Assembly: GCF_937980635.1 (NCBI RefSeq)
Contig: NZ_CALJPG010000012.1
Coordinates: forward strand, 1-48,951
Source: an uncultured Campylobacter sp.
Lineage (GTDB): Bacteria > Campylobacterota > Campylobacteria > Campylobacterales > Campylobacteraceae
Direction: 5' to 3'
DNA: 48,951 nucleotides
How positions within the stretch are numbered: position 1 is the first letter of the stretch; each line of letters begins with the position of its first letter. The notes beneath the pieces are model-generated. The model was not told where the DNA came from. It saw only the letters and a program-made list of their open reading frames with translations, and searched no databases. This document shows positions 7,508 to 20,100 of this stretch, one piece after another. A program made the position numbers and the translations under genes.

Positions 7508-9922
7508 TTGCAAGCACTCGCTTTAAAATACAGACCCAAAAGCTTCGAGCAGCTCATCGGTCAAGACGCCGTCGCCACAAGCCTCGCGCACGCGCTGGAT
7601 TCGGGCAGGCTGAGCCACGCATATCTTTTCAGCGGACTTCGCGGCAGCGGCAAAACCTCGATGGCTAGGATTTTTGCCAAAGCGCTTTTATGCGATAAAG
7701 GCCCTACCGGCAAGCCGTGCGAGGTCTGCGATAACTGCGTAATGGCAAACGAGGGGCGCCACATCGACATCATCGAGATGGATGCCGCCAGCCACCGCAA
7801 GATCGACGATATCCGCGAGCTTATCGAGCAGACGAAGTATCATCCCGCAAGCGCGCGCTTTAAAATTTTCATCATCGACGAGGTGCATATGCTCACCAAA
7901 GAGGCCTCCAACGCGCTTTTAAAGACGCTTGAGGAGCCGCCTGCTTACGTAAAATTTATCCTTGCGACTACCGATCCGCTCAAGCTTCCCGTCACGGTGC
8001 TATCGCGCACGCAGCACTTTCGCTTTAAGCCGATCGCCAAAAGCGCCGTCGTAGCGCACCTCGTGCAAATTTTAAAAACCGAAAACATCGCTTACGAAGA
8101 GGGCGCGCTTGAAATTTTGGCGCGTAGCGGCTCAGGCTCACTACGAGACACGCTCACGCTCCTCGATCAGGCGATTATCTTTAGCCGCGAAGGAATCACG
8201 CAGCGCGCGATCGCCGATATGCTGGGCTTGCTCGATCCCGCTAAAATCGGCGAAATTTTAGACATCGTGCTGCGCCAGGACCGCGCGGGCGCGATCGAGA
8301 TCATCAAAGAGGTCGAAAACTACAACGCCGAGACGATAATCGACGAGATGATCGCAAATTTAAAGGATAAATTCCTGCGCCGCGACGCGAAATTTAGCCT
8401 GCTGATGTACGAGCGGTTTTTCCGTATTTTAGCGGGCGCTAAGAGCATGCTCGCCATCAGCCCGGACAACACCTACGCGATTTCTATGATGATTTTTATG
8501 ATGATGGAGGCGGTAAATCTGCGCGAAATCGACGAGCTCATAGAGGTCGGCAGATCGCTGGATCAAGGCACTGGCGCGATGGGCTCTTTTGCGAACGATC
8601 GCTTTTCGGCTGAACCGAATTTCTCCGGCGACGGAAATTTTAGATCAAGCCCAAGCTTTGCGGTGGGCTCTGGAGCGGGCATAGACTCTAGGGCGAGCGC
8701 AAACTCCACGCCAAATTTTAATCAAGGCGCCGAGCAAGGCACGGACCGCATTCTCACGCCGAGCGGCGCGGCGAAAGCGCATGGCGGCGATTCAAATACG
8801 GCGACGGGCAGTGTGGCTGCCGATAAATTAAACGGCACATCTAGCGATGCGAGCAAGCGCAGCGATACACCTGATACCGCAGAAAGTGAGCGAAGCCTTG
8901 CGGCGCGAAACGACGCCAAAAGCGGCGCCGCACAGCAAGATGCAGCCGTCGCCGCAGGCACCAAGACGGCGCGGAACGGCGTAAGTTCCGCCATCAAAAC
9001 GGGCGCTCAAAATGAAATTTACGAGAATTTTTTAGCCAAAATTTACGATCGCGATTACGATCTGGGCGAGAAATTTAGCAAGTGCGTGGAATTTTTAAAG
9101 TTCGAGCGCAGCACGCTGTATCTGCTCTCGCGCGCGCAGGGGCAGGACAGAGAGTACCTACGCAAGGGCTCGCGAGCGATAAATAGCGTGCTAAAATCGC
9201 TTTTCGGCGAGAGCGCGGCCATCAAGATCGAGCAAGGCGCGCCGCAAAATAGCGATGATCCCGCCCAAAGCGAGCACGATCGGAATTCCGCGCGCGGCGC
9301 AACTGCTACGCAAAGCAAGAATTTTACGCAAGGCGCGGCTTCCAAATCCGGCGTCGATACTACACGCCCTGCAAATTCGGCCTCGCAAAGCCCTGTAAAT
9401 TCCGCGGCACAAAATTTTACTGAAAGCCCCACTTCTAGCAGCGTGCAAGAAAATCCCGCAGCTACGCAAGCAGGCAAGCAATATCATAAGAATTTAACCG
9501 GCGAGCAAGAGAGCGAGCAGAGCTGTGCGCCGCAAATAAATTCCACCGCAAATGAAGCGCAAGCCGCAAAATTGCAAACGGATGCGGCAAGAAATTCCGA
9601 GCAACAAAATTTGAAAAATTCTGCGACGCAAAATTCTGCGCAGCGAAATTCCACGACGAATTCCAATTCGCAAAATTCCGCTTCAAATTCCAAGCTGCAA
9701 AATTCCGAAATTTCTGTAGGAGATGACGACGGGGAGAAGGACGATCTGTTAAGATCCACCGATCCGCAAAACTACGCCGCAAAACCCCGCGATACGAGCA
9801 AGAGCGTGCGCGCCGCCAAGGCAGGTCTTGCCGAGCTCGCAAACGGCGCGCAGGACGGCAAGGAAATTTTGATCTCCGAGATAAATAGGCTATTCGGCGA
9901 GCCCACCAAAATCACAGAATAG
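7508..9922 (+). CDS. dnaX: DNA polymerase III subunit gamma/tau
   Basis: Clamp-loader ATPase of the replicative polymerase. The N-terminal third is standard: Walker A GLRGSGKTS (43-51), a zinc module with C62, C71, C74 and C77, and Walker B IIDEVH (about 122-127). The start is TTG, with a good AAGGAG site six bases upstream. The protein is long (804 residues) because a disordered region rich in Ala, Ser, Asn, Gln and Thr occupies roughly residues 350-490 and 575-770, flanking a small folded block (about 498-570). Much of the second linker is encoded by RAATTY-containing repeats such as CAAAATTC and GAAATTCC (17 hexamers in 9241-9720), read as Asn-Ser and Asn-Phe. I see no evident frameshift signal for a short gamma form. 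Confidence 0.96.
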   Translation: MQALALKYRPKSFEQLIGQDAVATSLAHALDSGRLSHAYLFSGLRGSGKTSMARIFAKALLCDKGPTGKPCEVCDNCVMANEGRHIDIIEMDAASHRKIDDIRELIEQTKYHPASARFKIFIIDEVHMLTKEASNALLKTLEEPPAYVKFILATTDPLKLPVTVLSRTQHFRFKPIAKSAVVAHLVQILKTENIAYEEGALEILARSGSGSLRDTLTLLDQAIIFSREGITQRAIADMLGLLDPAKIGEILDIVLRQDRAGAIEIIKEVENYNAETIIDEMIANLKDKFLRRDAKFSLLMYERFFRILAGAKSMLAISPDNTYAISMMIFMMMEAVNLREIDELIEVGRSLDQGTGAMGSFANDRFSAEPNFSGDGNFRSSPSFAVGSGAGIDSRASANSTPNFNQGAEQGTDRILTPSGAAKAHGGDSNTATGSVAADKLNGTSSDASKRSDTPDTAESERSLAARNDAKSGAAQQDAAVAAGTKTARNGVSSAIKTGAQNEIYENFLAKIYDRDYDLGEKFSKCVEFLKFERSTLYLLSRAQGQDREYLRKGSRAINSVLKSLFGESAAIKIEQGAPQNSDDPAQSEHDRNSARGATATQSKNFTQGAASKSGVDTTRPANSASQSPVNSAAQNFTESPTSSSVQENPAATQAGKQYHKNLTGEQESEQSCAPQINSTANEAQAAKLQTDAARNSEQQNLKNSATQNSAQRNSTTNSNSQNSASNSKLQNSEISVGDDDGEKDDLLRSTDPQNYAAKPRDTSKSVRAAKAGLAELANGAQDGKEILISEINRLFGEPTKITE
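9241..9720 (+). repeat. RAATTY-rich coding linker inside dnaX
   Basis: A hand count finds about 17 RAATTY hexamers in 480 coding bases, mostly AAATTC or AAATTT preceded by C or G and followed by C, G or T. They are read in frame as Asn-Ser, Asn-Phe or Asn-Leu and produce a Gln/Asn/Ser/Ala-rich low-complexity stretch. For comparison, the whole prs gene (930 bases) has about three. The segment looks like a tolerant site where the hexamer has multiplied. Confidence 0.7.
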
Positions 9923-10687
9923 CGCTTTATGCGGATTAAATTTACCTCCGTGCGATTTTAAAATTTAAACGTGCAAAAGCAATTCCGAAATTTACACGGC
10001 GAAGCAAGCCTGCACGATTTTAAAATTTAAGCGGTAAAGGCAATATATAAATTTACGCGACGAATGGAGCTTGCACGATAAATTTTAAAATTTCGCGGCA
10101 CACGATCAAGCTCTAGATAGCGAGCTTTAAATTTTCGCCAAAGCAAAACGCATTTTAAATTTAACCGCCCAAGAAATATAAAATTTATGCGCCGCGGTAG
10201 TCGAAATTTAACGTATCGCAAAGTATTCGCGCAGTCGTCCCGCACAGGCTTAAATCTAAATTTATGCACAATCTCCGCAGCTTTAAAGATAAATTCTACC
10301 CGTCTGTATCGCAAATATAAAATTTCGCACTCATCGGCACCATGCCCTCCGCGATACGATTTTGACCGCACCACTTGTTTGATGCGCTCCATCAGACTTT
10401 CATAAAACTTTTCAATACGGTTTTAGTCGCATCCGCGCAGATACTAGCGAGAAAACGCGGGCTCCGATGACCTGCGCGCGTATCGGTTACAATCCAAAGC
10501 CAAATTTCACCCTAGTAAGACCGCGGCAAGCCGATCCGCCCTGAAATTTTAAAGAATTTATCTCGCAAACGGGCAGCGGTCCGCGATGCTTGCTTATGAA
10601 TTTTACGCAAGCGCGGCGGGCGAATTAGCTAAAATTTAGCGCTTTTGATGTAGAATTCGAGCAAATTTCAATTCAAAGGTCATCAAA
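9923..10687. other. Intergenic region before prs
   Basis: About 765 bases with no gene I can support. AAATTT and AAATTTTAAAATTT-like words recur every 30-60 bases. Open frames of 70-120 codons on both strands (for example 10027-10392 minus) have no recognisable domain and a composition driven by the repeat words. The prs promoter lies at the right end. Confidence 0.6.
10651..10656 (+). promoter_or_regulatory. Putative -10 box of prs
   Basis: TAGAAT, preceded by TTTTGATG, 31 bases upstream of the prs ATG. One mismatch to TATAAT. By eye only. Confidence 0.4.
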
Positions 10688-11617
10688 ATGCGCGGATATA
10701 AAATTTTCTCCGGCACCGCAAATCCCGAATTTGCCAAAAAAATCTCCAAATATCTCTCGCTACCTCTTAGCGAATGCGCGATCAAAACCTTCAGCGACGG
10801 CGAAATCAGCGTCCAGATCGGCGAGAGCGTGCGCGGTAAGGATGTCTTCGTCATCCAGCCCACATGCGCGCCCGCAAACTCCAATCTGATGGAGCTTTTG
10901 ATTCTAACCGACGCGCTGAAGCGCTCCAGCGCGAACTCAATCACGGCGGTCGTGCCCTACTTCGGCTACGCTCGCCAAGACCGCAAGGCAGCCCCGCGCG
11001 TACCGATCAGCGCAAAGCTCGTGGCGAATATGATGCAGACGGCAGGGATTGACCGCGTCGTCACGATGGATCTGCACGCGGGGCAGATACAGGGCTTTTT
11101 CGACGTGCCCGTCGATAACCTCTACGGCTCGCTGATATTTTTGGACTACCTGAAAGAGAAAAATTTAAAAAATCCGATCATCGCTAGCCCCGACGTGGGC
11201 GGCGTCGCGCGCGCCAGAAGCTTCGCCAAAAAGCTCTCACTCGATCTCGTCATCGTCGATAAGCGCCGCGAGGAGGCGAACAAAAGCGAGGTGATGAACA
11301 TCATCGGCGACGTCGCGGGCAAGGACGTGATCCTAATCGACGATATGATCGATACCGCGGGCACCATCGTCAAGGCTGCGGGCGCGTTTAAGGAACAGGG
11401 CGCGAAGAGTGTCAGCGCGTTTTGTACGCACGCCGTGCTAAGCGGCCCGGCATATGAGCGCATCGAAAGCGGCGCGCTGGACGGCCTAGTCGTGACCGAC
11501 ACGATCCCGCTAAAGCAGGAAAGCGACCGCATCAAGGTAATCAGCGTCGCTCCGCTCTTCGGCGAGGTCATCAGACGCGTATATCACGACGAGAGCGTAA
11601 ACAGCTTATTCAAATAA
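10688..11617 (+). CDS. prs: Ribose-phosphate pyrophosphokinase
   Basis: Makes PRPP from ribose 5-phosphate and ATP, the precursor for purines, pyrimidines, histidine, tryptophan and NAD. The 309 residues match the class I enzyme. Visible motifs are YFGYARQDRK (91-100), which binds ATP, DLHAGQIQGFF (128-138) and the PRPP loop DVILIDDMIDTAGTI (213-227). The start ATG follows a short AAAGG sequence. It stands alone, with long non-coding stretches on both sides, and is low in RAATTY apart from its ends. Full length with no oddities. Confidence 0.98.
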   Translation: MRGYKIFSGTANPEFAKKISKYLSLPLSECAIKTFSDGEISVQIGESVRGKDVFVIQPTCAPANSNLMELLILTDALKRSSANSITAVVPYFGYARQDRKAAPRVPISAKLVANMMQTAGIDRVVTMDLHAGQIQGFFDVPVDNLYGSLIFLDYLKEKNLKNPIIASPDVGGVARARSFAKKLSLDLVIVDKRREEANKSEVMNIIGDVAGKDVILIDDMIDTAGTIVKAAGAFKEQGAKSVSAFCTHAVLSGPAYERIESGALDGLVVTDTIPLKQESDRIKVISVAPLFGEVIRRVYHDESVNSLFK

Positions 11618-12460
11618 ATTTTAAAATTTAAAGCGTTGTGCAGTTTGTTTTAGACAGCCGCAGGAATGCGAACTAGGCGCTTTGTAGTAAGAGACGCAAC
11701 GCAGCCCAAGCCAATCGCTTGTGCTTATGGGCTCTAAATTTACGGCGTTTTAACTCGCTGCCGATTTAACTTATTGTGGATTTAACTGCGACGCGAAATT
11801 TAGCTTCTACGCGGCGAATTCAATTTATGCGCGGCATTTACTCCGCGCGGCGGAAAAATTTAACTGCAACCACAGAGCAAATTTACCGCATTAACCGCTA
11901 CAAGCCGCATTTTAATCCGCCGTATTGACTTCGAAAAACTGCGTTTTAAATTTGCCCGTAAAATTTTCCGTATATTTGATGAGATCGCACAGCGCCGCTA
12001 CGCTTTAAATTTATGATAATTTGCGCGCATTCGCATCGCCCGTGCAGCTGCGCTTCTGCAAAACTCGCACCCGCTAAATCGTGCAAAACTACGTTTTAAA
12101 TTTCGCCGCAAAATCCGCAGCACGCGCCGACAAGCATACACCAGCCAGTGCGTTTAATTTTAGCGCCGAAATTCTTTATATTTAGAGTATTGTAAGACTC
12201 AAAATGCCGTGCTTATCGAGCGCTTGCCGCTCTTAACGGAGTAGCTTCGCCTGCAAAGCTTCTGTAACGCTTTATTGTGATCTTAAGCTAGACGGTCAAA
12301 TTTCAAATCCTTTAAATTTGAAACCAACTTAAATTTCAAAGCCTCTTCAAATTTAAAATTTAATCCGAATTTGATCTGAAATTTTATAAAATTCCGCTGT
12401 TTTAAACGGGCTTTAAAAGCGCGCGCAAGCTGTTTTGCAAGCCCGAAAGGAAGGAAGCTG
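11618..12460. other. Intergenic region after prs
   Basis: About 840 bases. It contains many AAATTT words, with a cluster of CAAATTT/AAATTTG words at about 12297-12380 just before the next gene. I see no gene, RNA or clear terminator. Confidence 0.55.
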
Positions 12461-13204
12461 ATGCCTACTTTTACTACCAAAGACTACAAAGCCGCCCTTC
12501 GCAGCCGCGGCGCACGAACCACGAGCACAGGCGGATTTAGCGTCAAAAACGACAATTCCTTCATCGTGATCTTCTCCGTTACGATGATGGCTTTTATATT
12601 TTTTTACGGCATGTCGGCAGGGCTAGATTTAGATAAAATTTTTTTAGGAAACGGTCACGGACGCGGTGGAGGCGGGATTTTAGGACTTTTGATCGCCGGC
12701 ATAGCTTGGTATCAAGGGCGCGATGGTGGCGGGCTGTTTAAATTTAACGACCACGCGATTACCTTCGTTTCAAACGAGCGCAAGAGCGAAATTTTGCTCT
12801 TTAACATCGACTACGTTAGGCTCACTCCAGGCTTTTTGCGCACCTGCACCGGCTACACGGCGCTTAGCCACTCCCGCTACGTAAAACACGAGCGACTCTT
12901 TAAATTCGGGATCGGATCGATGATCGTGCTATGGCTAGTGGGTATCGCCATGAGCGAGCAGTTAACTATGGCATATGAGATGCTGGCGGCGGGCGTCGTG
13001 ATATTTTTCTTCGCCAAGGCGCTCTCGTCGTGGCGGCTAAACGGCGACTTTCACGACATCTTGCTGCGCGACACCGTGCTGATCCGCGGCAAGGATCTAA
13101 ACGACCGCGTGCTGTGGTTTGCGATCACGCCCGGTCGCAACGACCGCCGCAGGCTGCGCGCTTATTTCAAAGAGCATCTTGACTTCGACATCGACGGCGG
13201 CTGA
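12461..13204 (+). CDS. Unknown membrane protein
   Basis: A 247-residue protein that I do not recognise. A hydrophilic N-terminus (1-32) is followed by a hydrophobic segment (33-50), a glycine-rich loop with GRGGGG, a short hydrophobic stretch (about 73-83), a polar domain of about 65 residues, then two adjacent hydrophobic segments (about 148-163 and 170-187) and a basic, Arg/Asp-rich C-terminal domain. The arrangement of a polar strand-rich part next to a pair of helices recalls membrane proteins with a PH-like domain, but this is only a guess. The start ATG has a strong GGAAGGAAG site upstream. It is followed by a pseudogene on the opposite strand, so the area looks like an accessory pocket between prs and lepA. 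Confidence 0.75.
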   Translation: MPTFTTKDYKAALRSRGARTTSTGGFSVKNDNSFIVIFSVTMMAFIFFYGMSAGLDLDKIFLGNGHGRGGGGILGLLIAGIAWYQGRDGGGLFKFNDHAITFVSNERKSEILLFNIDYVRLTPGFLRTCTGYTALSHSRYVKHERLFKFGIGSMIVLWLVGIAMSEQLTMAYEMLAAGVVIFFFAKALSSWRLNGDFHDILLRDTVLIRGKDLNDRVLWFAITPGRNDRRRLRAYFKEHLDFDIDGG

Positions 13205-13417
13205 TTTTGGTTTAAAATTTAAAGGCTTGGGCGCGGATAGAGTAGCGGAATTTTACGGCGTAAAATTTAAGACAGAATTTCACTTGGCGGAATTCCGCGA
13301 TGCAAATTCTACCGAGCAAAATTCCAAGGCGCAAAATTCTACGATATAAAATTTGCAGGGCAAAATTTCACGGCGTAAATTTCAAAGCCGCGAATGCACG
13401 GCACGATATTTGCGGCT

Positions 13418-14121
13418 CTATACGGCAAACTCCACCTCGCTTAGCCGCCTCAAATTATCAAACGAAAAGAGCGCATCATTTTTAAAATTCGCTACGATCT
13501 TGCCCACCGCTTCGCTAAATTTCGTGCCGTTTCTCATCAAAAGCGCCCCCCGATAAAACGGCGTGATTTAGCTGAAATGTGCCTATGTAATCGCACGCCA
13601 AAGAGATAAGCTCGCTTGCGTCCATACCGGCCTTGATCGTACTATCTGGCGCCACGCACTCGCCTGCCGAGAACCCACAAACACCGCTCCGCCGGCGTGC
13701 GGGCAGCGGTAGTAGATTGCGGGCTCCTGCGATAGCCCGCACGCGATCGCGCTTAGAGCATGCCCGTTTATCTCCTCGCTTAGTGCAAGCTTGGACATGC
13801 TAAGCTCTGCTAGCCCGTGCTGCAAGCCGAAGTCGCGCACATCTCGCGCAAGGGTAAATAGCCGCTTATCGAGACGGTTTATGTTCTCGTACCCCACGGC
13901 CACGTGCGGCTGCCGCTTGCTTCGCTACCGATATACCAAATAGTGCGCGGCGCATCGTCGCCCAAGAGGGTCTCACCGCGCTCAAAATCCACAGAGCGGC
14001 ACCTGCCCTTCATGATTAGCTTCGAGCCCATCTCTTGCACCCTTGCGCCGCAGCCTAAACATGCCGAAAACAGATCAGTAAAGCTGCTCCTATCCACGCC
14101 CAAGCGGTCTAAAAATTTCAT
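13418..14121 (-). pseudogene. DUF6882-like gene broken by three frameshifts
   Basis: Reading the minus strand from the ATG at 14121 (GGGAG site upstream), four frames join into one protein of about 234 residues. The breaks fall at short G runs: one base missing at 13892-13895, one missing near 13674-13676, and one extra in the six-base run at 13546-13551. The joined product contains TWPWGYENIN, then an RDFGLQHGLAELSM block and a SAIACGLS block, which resembles the DUF6882 family (pattern W-x-W-x-x-x-N, then FG-x-x-x-G-x-x-x-L). Function is unknown. Restoring all three bases gives a frame ending in TAG at 13418-13420. True decay, a switchable gene or base-calling error are all possible; see findings. 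Confidence 0.65.
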
Positions 14122-14738
14122 CGTTTCTCCCTTGATCTTGCACCGATAAATTTAACGCTTTTGCTGAATTTATCGGCGCTCTCTTATACACCGCGCACGC
14201 CGTTTTGCTATAAAACACTCGCACTATGGAAATTTCATGCGGCGCGCAGTAAAATTTAATCAAATTTTATAAATCCGCAGCGGATAAAATTTCATAACAG
14301 AACGCCACCCGGATAGAATTTTGCAGAAGGCGACGGGCACAGCGAGTGCAACTGTAGGAGATGACGGGCGCGACCGCAATGATCGGCGGGCGGCAAAAAT
14401 TTAAACCGCTCGGAGATCGTCAAAATTTAAAGGCAAAATTATTTTAGCCTAACGGCGAGCGGCGTAATTCTACGACCGAGTAGTGAGCAATAGAGCTTAA
14501 AGCGGCGCAAAACGGGCACGTAGAAGCGAATGTATCAGATCGGGCAGCGAGCGAGAGTTTAAACGCCGTGCAGTCATAAAATTTAAATCGCCTCTTAAGA
14601 TCGTTAAATTTAAAGACGAAATTTCATACCGAACGGCGAGCCGCTAAATTTAAACCGCCCAAACGATCGTCAAAATTTAAAATCAAATTTTACGGCCGCG
14701 CGGCAAAAGATGAAATTTAGATCACCCGCGCGCTAAAT
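14122..14738. other. Intergenic region downstream of lepA
   Basis: About 620 bases with no supportable gene. It holds many RAATTY words (for example around 14236, 14264, 14396, 14421, 14580, 14604, 14645 and 14671) and no recognised RNA or terminator. Confidence 0.55.
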
Positions 14739-16535
<1,797 letters not shown>

Positions 16536-17133
16536 GTGGCTTTCCCTGATAAAATTTTAAGCCGCATTGTGCCGAAATTTCATTTAAAAACGGGTAAATG
16601 GACGAATAGAATTTATGAGGCGAAATTTATAAGGCGGCTCTAGGCGGATTGGAATTTTACGAAATAAAATTTTGAAGGATAGGGGAAATACGGGCGACTT
16701 TGAGTAATTTTAAATTTTATCGGCGGTGCGTTTTGCCGCGATAGAATTTTAGGATGAGGATTGAGCGCAGTTTTTCCTAATTGATTTTTGCGGCTGTATT
16801 GAAATGTAAAATCTAGCGCAATAAAAATTTACAATAAGCCTTGCATGATCGCGCTACGCGAAACTCGCAATGCCGATGGCTGAAAATTTTAATAAACGGG
16901 AGGAGGATCGCCATATAAAATTTTACTTTGAAATTCTACCGCTTGGGATTAGCGCGCAATTCTATGCCGTTACGGCGCACAAATCTCAATGAGTAAAATT
17001 TTATCGACAAGTCTTATAGTAAAATTTCGCAATTTAAAATTCCAAAAAATTTTATCTCATGAAATTTACAGACAAAAATTTGCAAAGCAAAATTTCAAAA
17101 TATCTGTCGCCAAGAAAACCAAAATTTCGCTCA
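16536..17133. other. Intergenic region between the giant surface-protein gene and lepA
   Basis: About 600 bases rich in AAATTT/AAATTTT words. I see no gene. The terminator of the large surface-protein gene lies at its right edge. Confidence 0.55.
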
Positions 17134-17134
17134 T

Positions 17135-17163
17135 AAAAAAAGGCTAGCCAGGAGGCTAGCCTT
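17135..17163 (-). terminator. Rho-independent terminator of the surface-protein gene
   Basis: A perfect 10-base inverted repeat (17140-17149 and 17154-17163, arm AAGGCTAGCC) with a four-base loop. On the minus strand the hairpin is followed directly by a run of T (plus-strand A run 17135-17141). It lies 28 bases beyond the stop of the 2,036-residue gene. This is the clearest terminator in the window. Confidence 0.9.
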
Positions 17164-17190
17164 CATATGCTACCAGCTTAGCGTGGGATA

Positions 17191-20100
17191 CTACCAATCG
17201 GTCTTTTGATTGTAAATATCGCGAATGTCGCCCGTACCTAGCTTGCTAGTCGAAGTGTCGCTAGTACTATTATCCGCTGTACTACCACCAGCGAATGATC
17301 CTACGTCGTCTTCCGTACCGGACTTGACTTGACCTTCTCCACCCCAGACTGTAGGTCTAACAGCTCTTACATTTACAGTAAGAGGATTAAAATACTGCGG
17401 CACACCAGGGAACCTGCTAGAGTAAGCTCCAGTAGTAGGAGGTACGGTAAACATAGTTCTCTGATTTTCAGCAGGCGTATGGATAAGCCATGGGTTAGTT
17501 TCAATACGTATCCTAGCCTGACCTGGTACGGTAGCCTGGATAGCTATATCTTCCTTACCGCCGCTTACTACATTACCCCTGCGAACAGTTACGCCAGTAG
17601 GTGTAAAGCTAGTATAAGCGCTTACGAATTCTGCTCCTATATTATTTAGAGTAGCCCTAGTATTTACTACGAACTTCGTAAAATCAGTTAGGCTACGATC
17701 TTGAGCCGCTAGCACGGTAAATATATTCGAGTTAGGGGCTTCATAAGCAAGTTCTGCGCTAGGAGCAGGCATATTCGCGCACCTATCGGTTCTGCCGCAA
17801 TAGATCTGTGTATAAATAGGCACGGTTACCCCGGTTCTGGTAGTGGCTTGATACACTCTAGATCCCAGGCTCTTGTCATATGACGTACCATAGACGAATA
17901 GCGCATAAGTGCCTACATTGTCACTATAGTCTATAACGGTTTTACCTGTTGCATATGTCTTGCTATTGGAATTAGCAGCGGCTATATAAGCAGCTTTATT
18001 TGCAACGCTCATTTTTGCTTTTTTAACTCCCGTCGTCTCTTCTACTTTCCTAGTAACAAAGTCATCGAAGCTCTCATGAGATAGCTTTATATCATCTTTC
18101 TTATATTGCTCCGAAGTTGTATCTGAGATAGCATTGTATGATTTATCAAATTTTGATGGCCAAAAATTTTCGGCGATACTAATCGTGCCATTTCCGATAT
18201 TAAAGTCACTAGCGTAGATAAGCACCGGAGTGCTAGGGGTTTTATGCATCCTAGCGAAATTAAAATATACAGTTGAACCAGGGGTCTGCCCCTCTCTAAA
18301 TCCTTGTGCTAAAATCCTGAAATCCGTTGACTTAGAATCGTACTTAATTCCTGTGCCGCCTTTTGGTCTATTAATAAGTCCGCCTATTAATGAAGCGTCG
18401 GAGTAATAATTAAGCGCCATTCCAAGCGGTATAGGCAAGCCGTAGCCCGTATCAGCAGCGGAAGCAGCTTCTTCCCAACCTCCGGTAACAGTTGAGCTTA
18501 AGGTTCTTGCGTTATATGTATAGCATCTGCTATCATATCCTGTAGGGCCTAGGCACTCGTTAGAATTCCTAGCGAAAAACTGTGTACCACCACGGATATT
18601 GTAGACAACGGTAGGTCTATTAGGATACGGCACGTAATTTGTATCTCCGCCGGTCCTGCTAGCGGTAGCTGTGGAGCAACGTCCGTCGGCACTATTGCTT
18701 TGACAATCAAATCCAAAATTTAGCGCAAAATCAAGATCGCTCGAAAATCCGCACACGGCTTGAGGAGTGCCGCCAACATCCTGCTTATATCCGTCATAAA
18801 GCGTAGCGATGACATCCTTATAAACTTTGTCAGATAGATACGCTACAGCATTGACTTTAAGTTTGGCAAGCTGACTTATCTGACGCGTTACAGCTAAATT
18901 CTGTGCGGGATTTTCGCCCGGATATACTACGACATTATTCTCAATATACGGATCATTAAAATATGTATATGCGGATGTTCCACCCGTGATATTATTATCG
19001 CCTACGCCGGTTGTTATACCATTATCAAGGCTTACGAGCGACACTCTGATACGATCCGGCTTATAGCGCAATACAATATTGTCGTTTATAGCTTTATCTT
19101 TGTTAGCAGCAATTCTCATGCCTACGTCGCAACCTACCATACCTTTAGCGTCCGGAGTATTGCTAGATGAATTGATAATGCATTTAGCGCTCTTCCACTT
19201 TTTAGAGTATGTCTGATCGGAATAAGCATCCGTCCACGAATTATCATAGATGTTTACGAGTACATCGCCGACATTATAGTAGTTAAAAATTTTATCGGCA
19301 TCTTTACCTATGGTTTCGGTATAGATAACGGCATAGCTTTTATCTTTAGCTTCCGGATCTTTTCTGGACTGGGTCATCAGATATGCACCTTGAACATGAC
19401 CTTTGCTATCAAATTTTGCAACGCCTCCTGCTTCTACGATATTTCTAGCGTTAAAATTCGCCCATAAGCTTACGGCATTTTTATCCCATACTCTTCTATA
19501 CGATGCGTCGAATTTTGAGCTTGTCCCATTTAATACGCACGAGACATCATCGCTCTTGCCAAAAGAGCCTTTTTTGATAGCTTCCGGATCAATCTCATAT
19601 TTGCCTGTTTCGGCATTGTATTTAGCACCGGAATATTCCACTGCGGTACCGCCATAACAACTATCTTCTTTAACGCCACGTTTTAATGTAGTGGAAGCAT
19701 TCTTTCTATCTACGTAATAGGATTGAGTAGTGACATTAGCCGCGCATTCATTAGATATAAACGGACGCAAATAGGTTTGAATACCACGAATCTTAGTTGA
19801 TATATCTTGAGTATCGTCGGAATCTGCGCCATAACTTTTACGCAGATGATAACGTTGATTGCCAAGATCGCCACCGATTTCTGCTGTGTAGTTAGGTACG
19901 CCGTTGTCACTATAGCTTCTGGCCGATATTACATGAGCCAAGATATCTGCGTTCTGCTCATAGTCACCACCCACGCGAAGTTCGGTAGGATTATAAACAT
20001 CGGTACTAACGCCTTTTTTAGTTATATCGCCGCTAGCAGTGGTATCTACGATCTTGCTATACTTGCCCAAATTCTTCAGTGCTTCTGTATCTACATTAAA

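Noticed and set aside
7415..7513. Longer start of the YajG-like lipoprotein
   Set aside because: Would overlap dnaX and hide the lipoprotein signal peptide.
9055..9842. Long minus-strand frames opposite dnaX
   Set aside because: Mirror of the repetitive DnaX linker; no start signal and no domain.
10027..10392. 121-codon minus-strand frame before prs
   Set aside because: Composition driven by AAATTT words, overlapped by another frame, no recognisable protein.
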